From assembly GCA_937892655.1 (NCBI GenBank), contig CALBJC010000020.1, forward strand, positions 1-15,645: a stretch of DNA of 15,645 bases, in the 5' to 3' direction. This stretch comes from an uncultured Clostridia bacterium (GTDB lineage Bacteria > Bacillota > Clostridia > Oscillospirales > Ruminococcaceae). Every line of letters begins with the position of its first letter. Position 1 is the stretch's first letter. The translations under genes and the position numbers were made by a program. Shown here piece after piece: positions 1 to 6,821 of the stretch. The notes below the pieces were generated by a model. That model searched no databases. It was not told the origin of the DNA and saw nothing but the letters and a program-made list of their open reading frames with translations.

Positions 1-321
1 AGCTCTGGCATATGCGCAAGCGAGAGGTGAGAGATCACCTAAATCATCAACCCAGTAAATCTTCTTGAGGTCACCGGAAAGAGGTCTGCCGATAGCAGCA
101 CCAGCAGGTGAAACATGCTTGAATGATGTTGCTGCACACATGCCTGTAGCAGCCTTGAGTTCCTTTACGAGCTGCCAGCCGTTGAGCGCGTCAAGAAGGT
201 TAATGTAGCCAGGTCTGCCACATAAAACTGTGATAGGAAGCTCGCTGCCATCAGCCATATAAACTCTTGATGGCTTCTGATTAGGGTTACAACCGTATTT
301 TAACTGCATTTCATTTGCCAT
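1..321 (-). CDS. purH: AICAR transformylase (stand-alone formyltransferase half of PurH), partial
   Basis: This is the first 107 codons of phosphoribosylaminoimidazolecarboxamide formyltransferase, which transfers a formyl group from 10-formyl-THF to AICAR to give FAICAR, the penultimate step of IMP synthesis. The N-terminus has KYGCNPNQ at residues 8-15, and SFKHVSPAGAA at 66-76 carries the Lys-His pair (68-69) that is catalytic in the AICAR transformylase family. In ordinary PurH this domain follows a roughly 200-residue MGS-type IMP cyclohydrolase domain; here the protein begins directly with the transformylase domain. The ATG at 321 has AAGGAG at 331-336. The gene starts 18 bases after the IMP cyclohydrolase stop and is the most downstream gene of the operon visible. 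The C-terminus lies beyond the window. Family assignment is secure; the symbol is used for the domain only. Confidence 0.9.
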   Translation of the reverse strand, partial: MANEMQLKYGCNPNQKPSRVYMADGSELPITVLCGRPGYINLLDALNGWQLVKELKAATGMCAATSFKHVSPAGAAIGRPLSGDLKKIYWVDDLGDLSPLACAYARA

Positions 322-339
322 TTTAATTCACTCCTTAAA

Positions 340-1053
340 TTAATTGTTCTTGTTAATGATTCTTGTTGTTGCATTGTTTGTTTCAAGGTCAATAAATCTT
401 ACAAAGAGAGAAACCTTGTTATCTTCATTGAGTGCGTTCCAGAGCATATCTGCATATTCATCAATATCGTCAGGGATAGAAACCTTCTTTGGCTCGCCTT
501 CAAATGAAGGTAATGGAGAACCGTCGCCCTGATATGTGTGGATAAAGTGACCATTACCAGCAATAGGATTCTTGTAAGAGAATGTATATCTCTGACATGA
601 AGACGGGTCGCCGTCTGCTGACTTGAGGATTGAAAGTGCATAATTGAAATCACCATCATCAACCTTGATAATACCTGAGATTCTTGGTGTATAATTCGGA
701 GCGTCATCTTCAAACTCTCTAGTTCTCAGAGCCTGCTCAAATGACATCTGCTGATTCATAAGATCATAGATTGTATCTGTCTGGTCACCGTTTGTAACGA
801 TTGTCTTGTTGCCAAGAACACGAACAGGCGAGTAGATGATGAGATGTGGGTCAGTAAGCTTTGAAGGGTCAAAAGCCTCAGTCTTGATACCATCAGCAGT
901 TGGAACAAAAACTCTGTTTCTTGAATTTTCGCTTCTGCCCATAATAAAGTATGCAGTAACAGCATACTTACCGTTAGCAGACTTGCCGATAACGATACCT
1001 CTGCCAGGGTATGAATTTGTTTTTAATTCTTTTTCGATACAAATCTTTTCCAT
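340..1053 (-). CDS. purO: PurO-type (archaeal-type) IMP cyclohydrolase
   Basis: A 237-residue protein of the archaeal-type IMP cyclohydrolase family (IMP_cyclohyd), which closes FAICAR to IMP. The N-terminal SYPGRGI motif (residues 14-20) followed by GKSANGKYAVTAYFIMGRS is characteristic. It is unrelated in fold to the MGS domain that does this job in bifunctional PurH. Its position directly before a transformylase lacking that domain shows the two proteins together replace PurH. I place the start at the ATG at 1053: GGAGG at 1062-1066 is 8 bases away, whereas the in-frame TTG at 1059 would be only 2 bases from it. The gene begins 14 bases after the purN stop. Family call from motif memory and context; fairly sure. 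Confidence 0.88.
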   Translation of the reverse strand: MEKICIEKELKTNSYPGRGIVIGKSANGKYAVTAYFIMGRSENSRNRVFVPTADGIKTEAFDPSKLTDPHLIIYSPVRVLGNKTIVTNGDQTDTIYDLMNQQMSFEQALRTREFEDDAPNYTPRISGIIKVDDGDFNYALSILKSADGDPSSCQRYTFSYKNPIAGNGHFIHTYQGDGSPLPSFEGEPKKVSIPDDIDEYADMLWNALNEDNKVSLFVRFIDLETNNATTRIINKNN

Positions 1054-1061
1054 TTTCAAAA

Positions 1062-1066
1062 CCTCC
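1062..1066 (-). promoter_or_regulatory. Ribosome binding site that fixes the IMP cyclohydrolase start
   Basis: GGAGG on the minus strand, 8 bases before ATG 1053 but only 2 bases before the upstream TTG at 1059, so translation should begin at the ATG. Confidence 0.75.
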
Positions 1067-1067
1067 G

Positions 1068-1703
1068 TTAATCAATTATATTTGCAATACCATTTTCAAC
1101 AACTATCTTATCATTGCAGAACAGGGAAACACAAGTAGGGAGTATATCCCATTCACATTCCTCCATAACTCTTTTCTGTAAGATTTCAGGTGTATCCCCG
1201 TTCTTTACAGCAACTGCTTTCTGCATAATGATAGGACCACCATCGCAAACCTCAGTAACAAAATGAACTGTAGCGCCTGTAAGCTTTACACCGCTTGCAA
1301 GTACCGCTTCGTGAACATGCAAGCCATAAAAGCCCTTACCGCAGAAAGAGGGGATAAGCGCAGGATGAACATTCATCATTCTGTTGGGGAAGGCTTTTAC
1401 GATCTGTTCATCAAGAATAGTCATAAAGCCTGCGTATACAACAAGATCAATTTCCATTTCTTCCAAACAGTTTACAATTGCTCTTGTATATGTAGCTACA
1501 TCATCATAAGATTTTCTAGGAATAACTCGTGTTGCGATATTATGCTTCTGCGCACGCTTCAGAGCAAAAGCATCCTCCTTTGAGGAAATTACGCAGCAAA
1601 GCTTACCGTTTGTAATCTTACCGCTTTCAATAGCATCAATTATTGCCTGTAAATTTGTTCCACCGCCTGAAACGAGGGCGGCAATTCTTTTTACTTCAGC
1701 CAT
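1068..1703 (-). CDS. purN: Phosphoribosylglycinamide formyltransferase, 10-formyl-THF dependent
   Basis: A 211-residue GAR transformylase converting GAR to FGAR in the third step of purine synthesis. The phosphate-binding SGGGTNLQAI is at residues 12-21. The catalytic triad is visible as Asn111 and His113 in NVHPALIPSF and Asp154 in CDGGPI, matching Asn106, His108 and Asp144 of the E. coli enzyme. Length is normal for the family. The ATG at 1703 is preceded by AAAGG at about 1713-1717, which overlaps the purM stop codon, so purM and purN are probably translationally coupled. The intergenic gap is 12 bases. No defects seen. Confidence 0.96.
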   Translation of the reverse strand: MAEVKRIAALVSGGGTNLQAIIDAIESGKITNGKLCCVISSKEDAFALKRAQKHNIATRVIPRKSYDDVATYTRAIVNCLEEMEIDLVVYAGFMTILDEQIVKAFPNRMMNVHPALIPSFCGKGFYGLHVHEAVLASGVKLTGATVHFVTEVCDGGPIIMQKAVAVKNGDTPEILQKRVMEECEWDILPTCVSLFCNDKIVVENGIANIID

Positions 1704-1715
1704 ATCTGTTTACCT

Positions 1716-2756
1716 TTAGTAATCAATGATTACGCCTTCATTGCCATCGATAAGTTCACCGAGAACGTATGCTTCTTCACCGGCTTGAGCAATAGCATCG
1801 ATAGCCTTCTGAGCGTCTTCCTTATTTACAACAACGATCATACCAACACCCATGTTGAATGTGTTGAACATATCTCTTTCAGGAATCTTACCTGTTTCCT
1901 GGATAAGATCGAAGATAGGGAGAACCTGAACATCCTTTCTTGCAATCTTGGCTGTGATGCCTTCAGGGAGTGAACGTGGAATATTTTCGTAGAAGCCACC
2001 ACCTGTGATATGTGAAATTGACTTTACTTCAACCTTTGAAAGGAGGTTCATAATAGCCTTTACATAAATCTTTGTAGGCGTGAGAAGTGTTTCACCAAGT
2101 GTTTTTCCACCTAAAACAACATATTTTCTTGTAAGATTCTGTTCGTTTACTGTAAATACCTTACGAACAAGTGAGAAACCATTTGAATGAACACCACTTG
2201 ACTTGATAGCGATCATTACGTCGCCAGCTTTCTGGGTTTCAGGCTTTAAAATCTTGTCCTTATCTACAACACCAACAGAGAAACCGGCAAGGTCATATTC
2301 ATCGATAGGGTAGAAACCAGGCATTTCAGCAGTTTCGCCACCGATTAAAGCACAGCCTGCCTGAACACAACCTTCAGCAACGCCAGAAACAATCTGAGCA
2401 ACCTTTTCAGGAATATTCTTGCCTACAGCAACGTAGTCAAGGAAAAACTGAGGCTTTGCACCACAGCAAATAATGTCATTAACACACATAGCAACGCAGT
2501 CAATACCAACTGTATCGTGCTTGTCGAGTAAAAATGCAATCTTAAGCTTTGTACCAACACCATCAGTACCTGAAACCAAAACAGGCTTATTGATGTCTGT
2601 CATATCAAGCTCGAAAAGTCCACCAAAACCGCCTAAACCTGATAAAACACCTGATGTCATTGTCTTTGCAACGTGTGACTTCATAAGCTCTACAGCCTTG
2701 TAACCTGCGGTTACGTCAACACCAGCTTCTTTGTAGCTTTCACTAAAACTCTTCAT
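1716..2756 (-). CDS. purM: Phosphoribosylformylglycinamidine cyclo-ligase (AIR synthetase)
   Basis: A 346-residue AIR synthetase that closes FGAM to AIR with ATP. Typical PurM blocks are present: SGTDGVGTKLKIA from residue 62, CVNDIICCGAKPQFFLDY at 91-108, GGETAEMPGFY at 139-149, SSGVHSNGFSLVR, and the GGGFYENIPR and FNMGVGM segments near the C-terminus. The open frame extends 20 codons further upstream into the end of purF, but the ATG at 2756 gives the normal N-terminus (MKSFSESYKEAGVD) and has AAGGA at 2766-2770, so I start there. The gap from the purF stop is 26 bases. It has the expected place between purF and purN. Confidence 0.96.
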   Translation of the reverse strand: MKSFSESYKEAGVDVTAGYKAVELMKSHVAKTMTSGVLSGLGGFGGLFELDMTDINKPVLVSGTDGVGTKLKIAFLLDKHDTVGIDCVAMCVNDIICCGAKPQFFLDYVAVGKNIPEKVAQIVSGVAEGCVQAGCALIGGETAEMPGFYPIDEYDLAGFSVGVVDKDKILKPETQKAGDVMIAIKSSGVHSNGFSLVRKVFTVNEQNLTRKYVVLGGKTLGETLLTPTKIYVKAIMNLLSKVEVKSISHITGGGFYENIPRSLPEGITAKIARKDVQVLPIFDLIQETGKIPERDMFNTFNMGVGMIVVVNKEDAQKAIDAIAQAGEEAYVLGELIDGNEGVIIDY

Positions 2757-2782
2757 ACTTTTCAATCCTTTCAAAATATATA

Positions 2783-4210
2783 TTAATCTTCTTTGCCGTT
2801 CCAGCAATATGTACACAAATTACATTCATCAAGACCAATAGCCTCAACCGTACCCTTTAGCGACTGGAATTCAAGGGAGGTGAGCTTTAATCGCTTACAT
2901 ATTTCATTTCTGAGATTCTTACCACGCTGAGTATTTGTATCGCTGTATTCAGCAAGATATTTTTCGCCTTCATCGCCTTCAAACTCAAAAATGATCTTTC
3001 TTGCAATAAGCTCCAAAACTGAATTGCTACGTGAGAAATTCAGGTACTTGCAGCTGTGCATAATTGGAGGACAAGCAGAACGCATATGAACTTCCTTAGC
3101 GCCGTTTGCATATAAGAATTCAACAGTTTCTCTTAACTGTGTGCCTCTTACAATACTGTCATCAACAAATAAGAGCTTTTTACCTTCAATAAGCTCTCTT
3201 ACAGGGATAAGCTTCATTTTAGCTACATGATTTCTCATCTTCTGACTCTGTGGCATAAAGCTTCGTGGCCATGTAGGAGTATATTTGATAAACGGTCTTG
3301 CAAAAGGAATGCCACTTCTGTTTGCATAACCTATAGCGTGAGGAACACCTGAATCAGGAACACCGCATACAAAATCGACATCTGGTAATGTGCCGTTTCT
3401 CATATCAAATTCAGCCATGATTTCACCATTGAGAGTTCTCATAGTTTCAACGGTTCTATCTTCATAAACTGAGTTTGGATAACCATAATATGTCCATAAG
3501 AATGAGCAAATCTTTAAATTTGAATTATCACCAGGATAAAGTGACTCATAGCCTGTTGCTCTGAGTTTTACAATTTCACCGGCATTTAACTCATAACACT
3601 TTTCATAACCTAGTTTTTCAAAAGCAAAAGATTCAAATGAAGCGCAATATCCATCTTCTCTCTTACCGATAATAATCGGTAATCTGCCATACTTGTCTCT
3701 TGAAGCTATAATACTGCCATCAGTATGAATGAGAAGTGATAGAGTACCAACAACTCTTTCCTGAGCATATTTGATACCATCAGTAAAATTATCCTTCTGA
3801 GCAATTAATGCACCGACAAGTGAGCTTATATTAACATTGCCATTTGACATAACCTCAAAGCTTGCTCTACCGCTTTGTAAAAGCTCTTCTCTGATCTCAT
3901 CGGCATTGTTTATTGTTCCTACAACACATATTGAATAACTGCCAAATTTAGAACGAACAAGAATAGGCTGGGGATCTGAATCGGAAATACAACCTATACA
4001 GATATTGCCTTCCATGCTTTCAATATCCTTTTCAAACTTCGTTCTGAAAGGGGAGTTTTCAATACTGTGAAGATTTCTCTGGAAACCTTTGTTAACGGAA
4101 TAAGCAGACATACCACCACGGCGGGTACCTAAATGGGAATGATAGTCTGTTCCGAAGAAAACGTCCACAATGCAGTCGTTAGTAGAAACTGCTCCAAAAA
4201 ATCCACCCAT
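2783..4210 (-). CDS. purF: PurF-like amidophosphoribosyltransferase lacking the glutaminase cysteine
   Basis: A 475-residue PurF homologue. The C-terminal half has the PRPP-binding loop LLFVDDSIVRGTQ (346-358) and upstream CGVPDSGVPHAIGYA (282-296). Cysteines 235 (KICSFLW), 387 (HSCKY), 466 and 469 (CTYCWNG) match the four [4Fe-4S] ligands of Bacillus subtilis PurF (236, 382, 437, 440). The N-terminus is the oddity. PurF normally exposes Cys in a CGIFG-type start; here it reads MGGFFG, with Gly where the nucleophile should be. The RYST segment that binds glutamine is IGCISDSDPQP (72-82), and the NGN segment is VVGTINN (96-102). So the synthase domain looks intact and the glutaminase domain inactive. 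It may use ammonia, have a partner, or have another role; a second, ordinary PurF may exist elsewhere. The start at 4210 is supported by AGGAGA at 4219-4224. Confidence 0.85.
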   Translation of the reverse strand: MGGFFGAVSTNDCIVDVFFGTDYHSHLGTRRGGMSAYSVNKGFQRNLHSIENSPFRTKFEKDIESMEGNICIGCISDSDPQPILVRSKFGSYSICVVGTINNADEIREELLQSGRASFEVMSNGNVNISSLVGALIAQKDNFTDGIKYAQERVVGTLSLLIHTDGSIIASRDKYGRLPIIIGKREDGYCASFESFAFEKLGYEKCYELNAGEIVKLRATGYESLYPGDNSNLKICSFLWTYYGYPNSVYEDRTVETMRTLNGEIMAEFDMRNGTLPDVDFVCGVPDSGVPHAIGYANRSGIPFARPFIKYTPTWPRSFMPQSQKMRNHVAKMKLIPVRELIEGKKLLFVDDSIVRGTQLRETVEFLYANGAKEVHMRSACPPIMHSCKYLNFSRSNSVLELIARKIIFEFEGDEGEKYLAEYSDTNTQRGKNLRNEICKRLKLTSLEFQSLKGTVEAIGLDECNLCTYCWNGKED

Positions 4211-4228
4211 AAAACAAATCTCCTAAAA

Positions 4229-4723
4229 TTAAATATCAGCTAAAGCTTCTTCAAGCTTCTTTTCCTTGGCAATAACCTCGTCAATCATTTTCTGCTTTGA
4301 AGCCAAAAGCTTCTGTTCAAGATCAGGTTCTGAAAGAGCGAGCATCTGAATTGCTAATATTGCAGCATTCTTGGCGCCGTTCACAGCAACCGTAGCTACA
4401 GGAATACCAGAAGGCATCTGAACTGTTGCAAGTAATGCATCAAGACCTTCAAAAGATGATTTTATTGGAATACCAATTACAGGCAATGTTGTATGACCTG
4501 CGATTACACCAGCAAGGTGAGCAGCCATACCGGCAGCACAGATAATAACACCAAATCCATTTTCTCTGGCGCTTGAAGCAAATTTGCTTGCAAGCTCAGG
4601 TGTTCTGTGAGCAGACATTACATGAACCTCATAAGGTACACCATAGTTTTTAAGTTCAGCAATAGCATTCTTTACGATTGGTAAATCACTGTCTGAACCC
4701 ATGATTACAGCAACTTTTTTCAT
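4229..4723 (-). CDS. purE: N5-carboxyaminoimidazole ribonucleotide mutase, class I
   Basis: A 164-residue PurE, which moves the carboxyl group of N5-CAIR to give CAIR. The substrate-binding GSDSDLP is at residues 9-15, SAHRTP at 37-42 (His39 aligned with the catalytic histidine region), and the AAGMAAHLAGVIAG block at 63-76. The MPSGIPVATVAVN segment is typical of bacterial class I PurE. It is the first enzyme gene of the operon, following a leader peptide and terminator. GGAGG at 4730-4734 lies 6 bases before the ATG. purK is not in the window, so whether N5-CAIR or direct carboxylation is used cannot be told from context. Confidence 0.96.
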   Translation of the reverse strand: MKKVAVIMGSDSDLPIVKNAIAELKNYGVPYEVHVMSAHRTPELASKFASSARENGFGVIICAAGMAAHLAGVIAGHTTLPVIGIPIKSSFEGLDALLATVQMPSGIPVATVAVNGAKNAAILAIQMLALSEPDLEQKLLASKQKMIDEVIAKEKKLEEALADI

Positions 4724-4741
4724 AAAATACCTCCAGATAAA

Positions 4742-4769
4742 TAAAAAAACTGCGACAAAGGCCGCAGTT
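4742..4769 (-). terminator. Intrinsic terminator/attenuator in the purE leader
   Basis: Read on the minus strand, AACUGCG pairs with CGCAGUU around an 8-base loop (GCCUUUGU), followed directly by UUUUUAU. It lies between the leader peptide and purE, 19 bases before the purE ATG, so it would stop transcription before the operon unless overridden. Its 5' arm starts inside the leader stop codon (4768-4770), so a ribosome paused at that stop would cover the arm. The fold is seen in the sequence; the attenuator role is inferred. Confidence 0.75.
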
Positions 4770-4899
4770 ATTTACAATAATGACGTACACTAATAAGCCC
4801 CATTGATTTAAATGAGGAAAATCTGTGTGACAATGAAAGAGAATTACCAAAAAAGGGAAGGGAGAATATATAATTTTCTGATAAAAATCGGTTAAACAT
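4768..4899 (-). CDS. 43-residue leader peptide upstream of purE
   Basis: A short open frame missed by length cut-offs. It starts at the ATG at 4899 after a near-perfect AAGGAGG (4907-4913, 7-base spacing) and ends with TAA at 4768-4770. It encodes MFNRFLSENY... to ...GLISVRHYCK, rich in Ser (9) and Phe (7), with no Gln and only two Gly. No signal peptide or known domain is apparent. The transcript predicted from the promoter at 4933-4961 would begin only about 15-20 bases before the RBS, so this frame fills most of the leader. The stop codon overlaps the 5' arm of the terminator hairpin, the layout expected of a translation-controlled attenuator. The purine pathway link comes from position only; I do not recognise the peptide as a named family. 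Confidence 0.65.
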   Translation of the reverse strand: MFNRFLSENYIFSLPFFGNSLSLSHRFSSFKSMGLISVRHYCK

Positions 4900-4906
4900 A
4901 CAGACT

Positions 4907-4913
4907 CCTCCTT
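4907..4913 (-). promoter_or_regulatory. Strong ribosome binding site of the leader peptide
   Basis: AAGGAGG, a full match to the anti-Shine-Dalgarno core and at least as strong as any in this window, 7 bases before ATG 4899. It supports the view that the 43-codon frame is actively translated. Confidence 0.75.
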
Positions 4914-4932
4914 AAATGTAAATCATAATATA

Positions 4933-4961
4933 ATTGTATCTTATTTCGACAGAAAATTCAA
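4933..4961 (-). promoter_or_regulatory. Predicted sigma-A promoter of the pur operon
   Basis: TTGAAT (4961-4956), a 17-base spacer, then TACAAT (4938-4933). Transcription would start near 4926, giving a very short 5' segment before the leader peptide RBS. AT-rich sequence lies upstream. No purine riboswitch would fit between this start and the leader peptide. Confidence 0.6.
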
Positions 4962-5051
4962 CTACTTATAATATAAAATTTAAAAGAAAAAGGTTTTAAC
5001 AAATTGGTAAATTTGACTATTTATAATATGGAAAATAATGGATATATAATC

Positions 5052-5084
5052 AAAAGAAAAAAGCCACTCAAAAAGAGTGGCTTT
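5052..5084 (-). terminator. Intrinsic terminator after the SPFH gene
   Basis: On the minus strand AAAGCCACUC pairs with GAGUGGCUUU around a UUUUU loop, followed by UUUC-UUUUG. It starts 4 bases after the SPFH stop codon and separates that unit from the pur promoter. Confidence 0.9.
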
Positions 5085-5088
5085 AGTT

Positions 5089-6048
5089 TTACTTGTTTTC
5101 TGATTCGATAATGCCCTTGAGACCGCCTGCAAGACCAGCAATGCCCTGAATTTCGCTAGGGATAATAATCTTGGTAGCCTTACCATCAGCAGCCTTTGCA
5201 AAAGCTTCAAGGCTCTTGAGAGCGATAACTCTTTCGTTAGGATTAGCAGCGTTGAGTCTTTCAATACTGTCAGCGAGTGCCTTCTGAACGAGAGCAATAG
5301 CTTCAGCTTCACCCTGTGCTTCAAGAATCTTCTGTTCTCTTACGGCGTCAGCCTTGAGAACTAAAGCCTGCTTTTCAGCTTCAGCTCTGAGAATTTCAGC
5401 CTGTCTATCAGCTTCAGCTTTTAAAATCTTTGATTCCTTTTCACCTTCAGCAACAAGAACCTGAGATCTCTTTTCAGCTTCAGCCTGAATTACCTTTTCA
5501 CGTCTTTCACGGTCAGCCTTCATCTGCTTTTCCATTACGTCCTGAATTTCGCGTGGTGGAATAATATTCTTAAGTTCAACTCTCTTTACCTTGATGCCCC
5601 AACGGTCTGTTGCTTCGTCAAGAGTCTTTGTAATAGAGCTGTTGATGTGGTCACGTGATGTGAGAATTGATTCAAGATCAAGGTCACCGATGATGTTTCT
5701 GAGTGTAGTAGCTGTAAGGTTTTCGATAGCTGCCAAAGGTCTTTCAACACCATAAGTAAACTGCTTTGCGTCTGTAACCTGGAAGAATACAACTGTATCA
5801 ATCTTGATAATAACGTTTTCCTTTGTAATAACGTCCTGAGGTCTGAAGTCAACAACCTGTTCCTTGATAGTTACCTTCTTAGCGATCTTGTCGATGAAAG
5901 GGAACAATACATGTAAACCTGTGCCCCATGATGTTTTGTAAGTACCAAGTCTTTCAATTACATAAATGTAAGTCTGTGGTACAATTTTGATGTTTGAAAT
6001 GATAATCAAAAGTGCGAGAATAAGAATGACTATAATTACGTATTCCAT
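5089..6048 (-). CDS. SPFH/Band 7 (stomatin/prohibitin-like) membrane protein
   Basis: A 319-residue slipin/stomatin-type protein, related to E. coli QmcA. Residues 2-21 form one N-terminal membrane helix with almost no preceding residues. An SPFH domain follows (about 22-190), including IYVIERLGTYKTSWGTGLHVLFPFID and the NIIPPREIQDVMEKQMKADRERR block that ends the domain. A long Ala/Glu/Lys-rich coiled coil spans about 165-260 with repeated AEAEK/AEADRQ units, as expected for ring-forming proteins of this class. Such proteins organise membrane microdomains and often pair with NfeD proteins; the gene just upstream is one, 15 bases away. GGAGG at 6054-6058 supports the ATG at 6048. A terminator follows the stop. 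The physiological role here is unknown. Confidence 0.93.
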   Translation of the reverse strand: MEYVIIVILILALLIIISNIKIVPQTYIYVIERLGTYKTSWGTGLHVLFPFIDKIAKKVTIKEQVVDFRPQDVITKENVIIKIDTVVFFQVTDAKQFTYGVERPLAAIENLTATTLRNIIGDLDLESILTSRDHINSSITKTLDEATDRWGIKVKRVELKNIIPPREIQDVMEKQMKADRERREKVIQAEAEKRSQVLVAEGEKESKILKAEADRQAEILRAEAEKQALVLKADAVREQKILEAQGEAEAIALVQKALADSIERLNAANPNERVIALKSLEAFAKAADGKATKIIIPSEIQGIAGLAGGLKGIIESENK

Positions 6049-6063
6049 AATTTCCTCCTAAAA

Positions 6064-6492
6064 TTATTCAGCAACAATCAGTGTTGTGCTGTCAATGTTT
6101 TTTACAATAACTGCGTGTCCCTCTGGGATGATTTCGCCGTTTTCACTTTTAGCCTGCCAGCTGACACCATCAAGAATAACTCTACCGGTCATTGCTGTTG
6201 CATTGATTTCTTCAGTTACTCTTGCAGTTTTACCGATATCAAGCTCATAGTTTGTTGAAACGGTTTTGAGAGAAATAACCTTTTTTACAAAAGGTCTTGT
6301 TGCAATAAGTAATACTACGCTTAAAATGAAGAATATCAAAAGCTGTGCTGAGAATGATAAATCAGTAAGCGCAAAGAACATTGTAATCAATGCACTAAGT
6401 GAAAACCAGATCGACACAAGTTGAACTGACATTGCTTCAACTACTGCGGTGATTGCAAACAATACTCCCCAGAAAATTACATATCCTAACAT
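6064..6492 (-). CDS. NfeD-family membrane protein, partner of the SPFH protein
   Basis: A 142-residue short NfeD protein. Three hydrophobic segments are visible at about residues 4-20, 21-40 and 47-66 (LLIFFILSVVLLIATRPF), followed by a soluble OB-fold domain beginning near DIGKTARVTEEI and ending IVKNIDSTTLIVAE. NfeD proteins bind or regulate SPFH oligomers, and the paired gene order here is the usual one. The open frame extends 10 codons further upstream, but GGAG at 6498-6501 lies 5 bases before the ATG at 6492, which gives the expected short N-terminus. It lacks the serine protease domain of long NfeD proteins. Confidence 0.9.
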   Translation of the reverse strand: MLGYVIFWGVLFAITAVVEAMSVQLVSIWFSLSALITMFFALTDLSFSAQLLIFFILSVVLLIATRPFVKKVISLKTVSTNYELDIGKTARVTEEINATAMTGRVILDGVSWQAKSENGEIIPEGHAVIVKNIDSTTLIVAE

Positions 6493-6534
6493 AATTTCTC
6501 CTTTCTGCTGAATAATCAGCAATTACAGATGTTC

Positions 6535-6552
6535 TCAAAATTTAAATTTTGA
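6535..6552. repeat. 18-base perfect palindrome in the nfeD leader
   Basis: TCAAAATTTAAATTTTGA reads the same on both strands. It lies about 15 bases downstream of the predicted nfeD transcription start, where a bound repressor could block elongation. Because it is so AT-rich it could also be chance. Confidence 0.4.
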
Positions 6553-6573
6553 TGTTTTTCTCTGTATGTTCAT

Positions 6574-6602
6574 AGTATAACATAGTTTATTAAAAACTAC
6601 AA
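6574..6602 (-). promoter_or_regulatory. Predicted promoter of the nfeD-SPFH unit
   Basis: TTGTAG (6602-6597), 17-base spacer, TATACT (6579-6574), with TG one base before the -10, giving an extended -10 element. Transcription would start near 6567, leaving a leader of about 75 bases that contains the palindrome at 6535-6552 and the hairpin at 6506-6521. Confidence 0.5.
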
Positions 6603-6651
6603 GTATCAAATTTGATGATTTTCAGACAAATTTGACCGAAAAATCTCTAAT

Positions 6652-6673
6652 TTTCTGAATAACTACTCAGAAA
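6652..6673. repeat. Inverted repeat, first copy of a shared dyad motif
   Basis: TTTCTGA and TCAGAAA flank an 8-base centre. Its core TGAATAACTACTCA (6656-6669) matches 13 of 14 bases of the reverse complement of the dyad over the recJ -35 box. It could be an operator; the protein is unknown. Confidence 0.4.
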
Positions 6674-6821
6674 TCAGTGTAAAATAACAAATCGCGTGCT
6701 GAAATATCCCTTATATGCTTTAAAATTCTATCATAATCTTTAAAAATCTCAATAATACTAAAGATATGAATAAACGATGTACTTGTTACAGCTAAAAAAC
6801 AATATAAAAATCAAAATTATC

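Noticed and set aside
2757..2816. A longer purM reading frame overlapping the end of purF
   Set aside because: The extra 20 residues do not resemble PurM N-termini, and the RBS at 2766-2770 fits the ATG at 2756.
4765..4980. A purine or other riboswitch in the purE leader
   Set aside because: The predicted transcript start leaves only about 15-20 bases before the leader peptide RBS, and no conserved purine-riboswitch loops can be read. The space is taken by a translated frame.
4921..4980. A PurR-type PurBox near the pur promoter
   Set aside because: The closest match is GTCGAAAT around 4945-4952, which lacks the CCGAAC core, and no second arm is present.
4980..5324. An open frame on the minus strand overlapping the 3' end of the SPFH gene and running through its terminator
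   Set aside because: It lies mostly inside the SPFH gene in another frame, crosses a clear terminator, and its product is low-complexity without any motif.
6766..6795. A 9-codon frame starting at ATG 6766 in the divergent intergenic region
   Set aside because: No ribosome binding site, lies upstream of the recJ promoter, and no other support.
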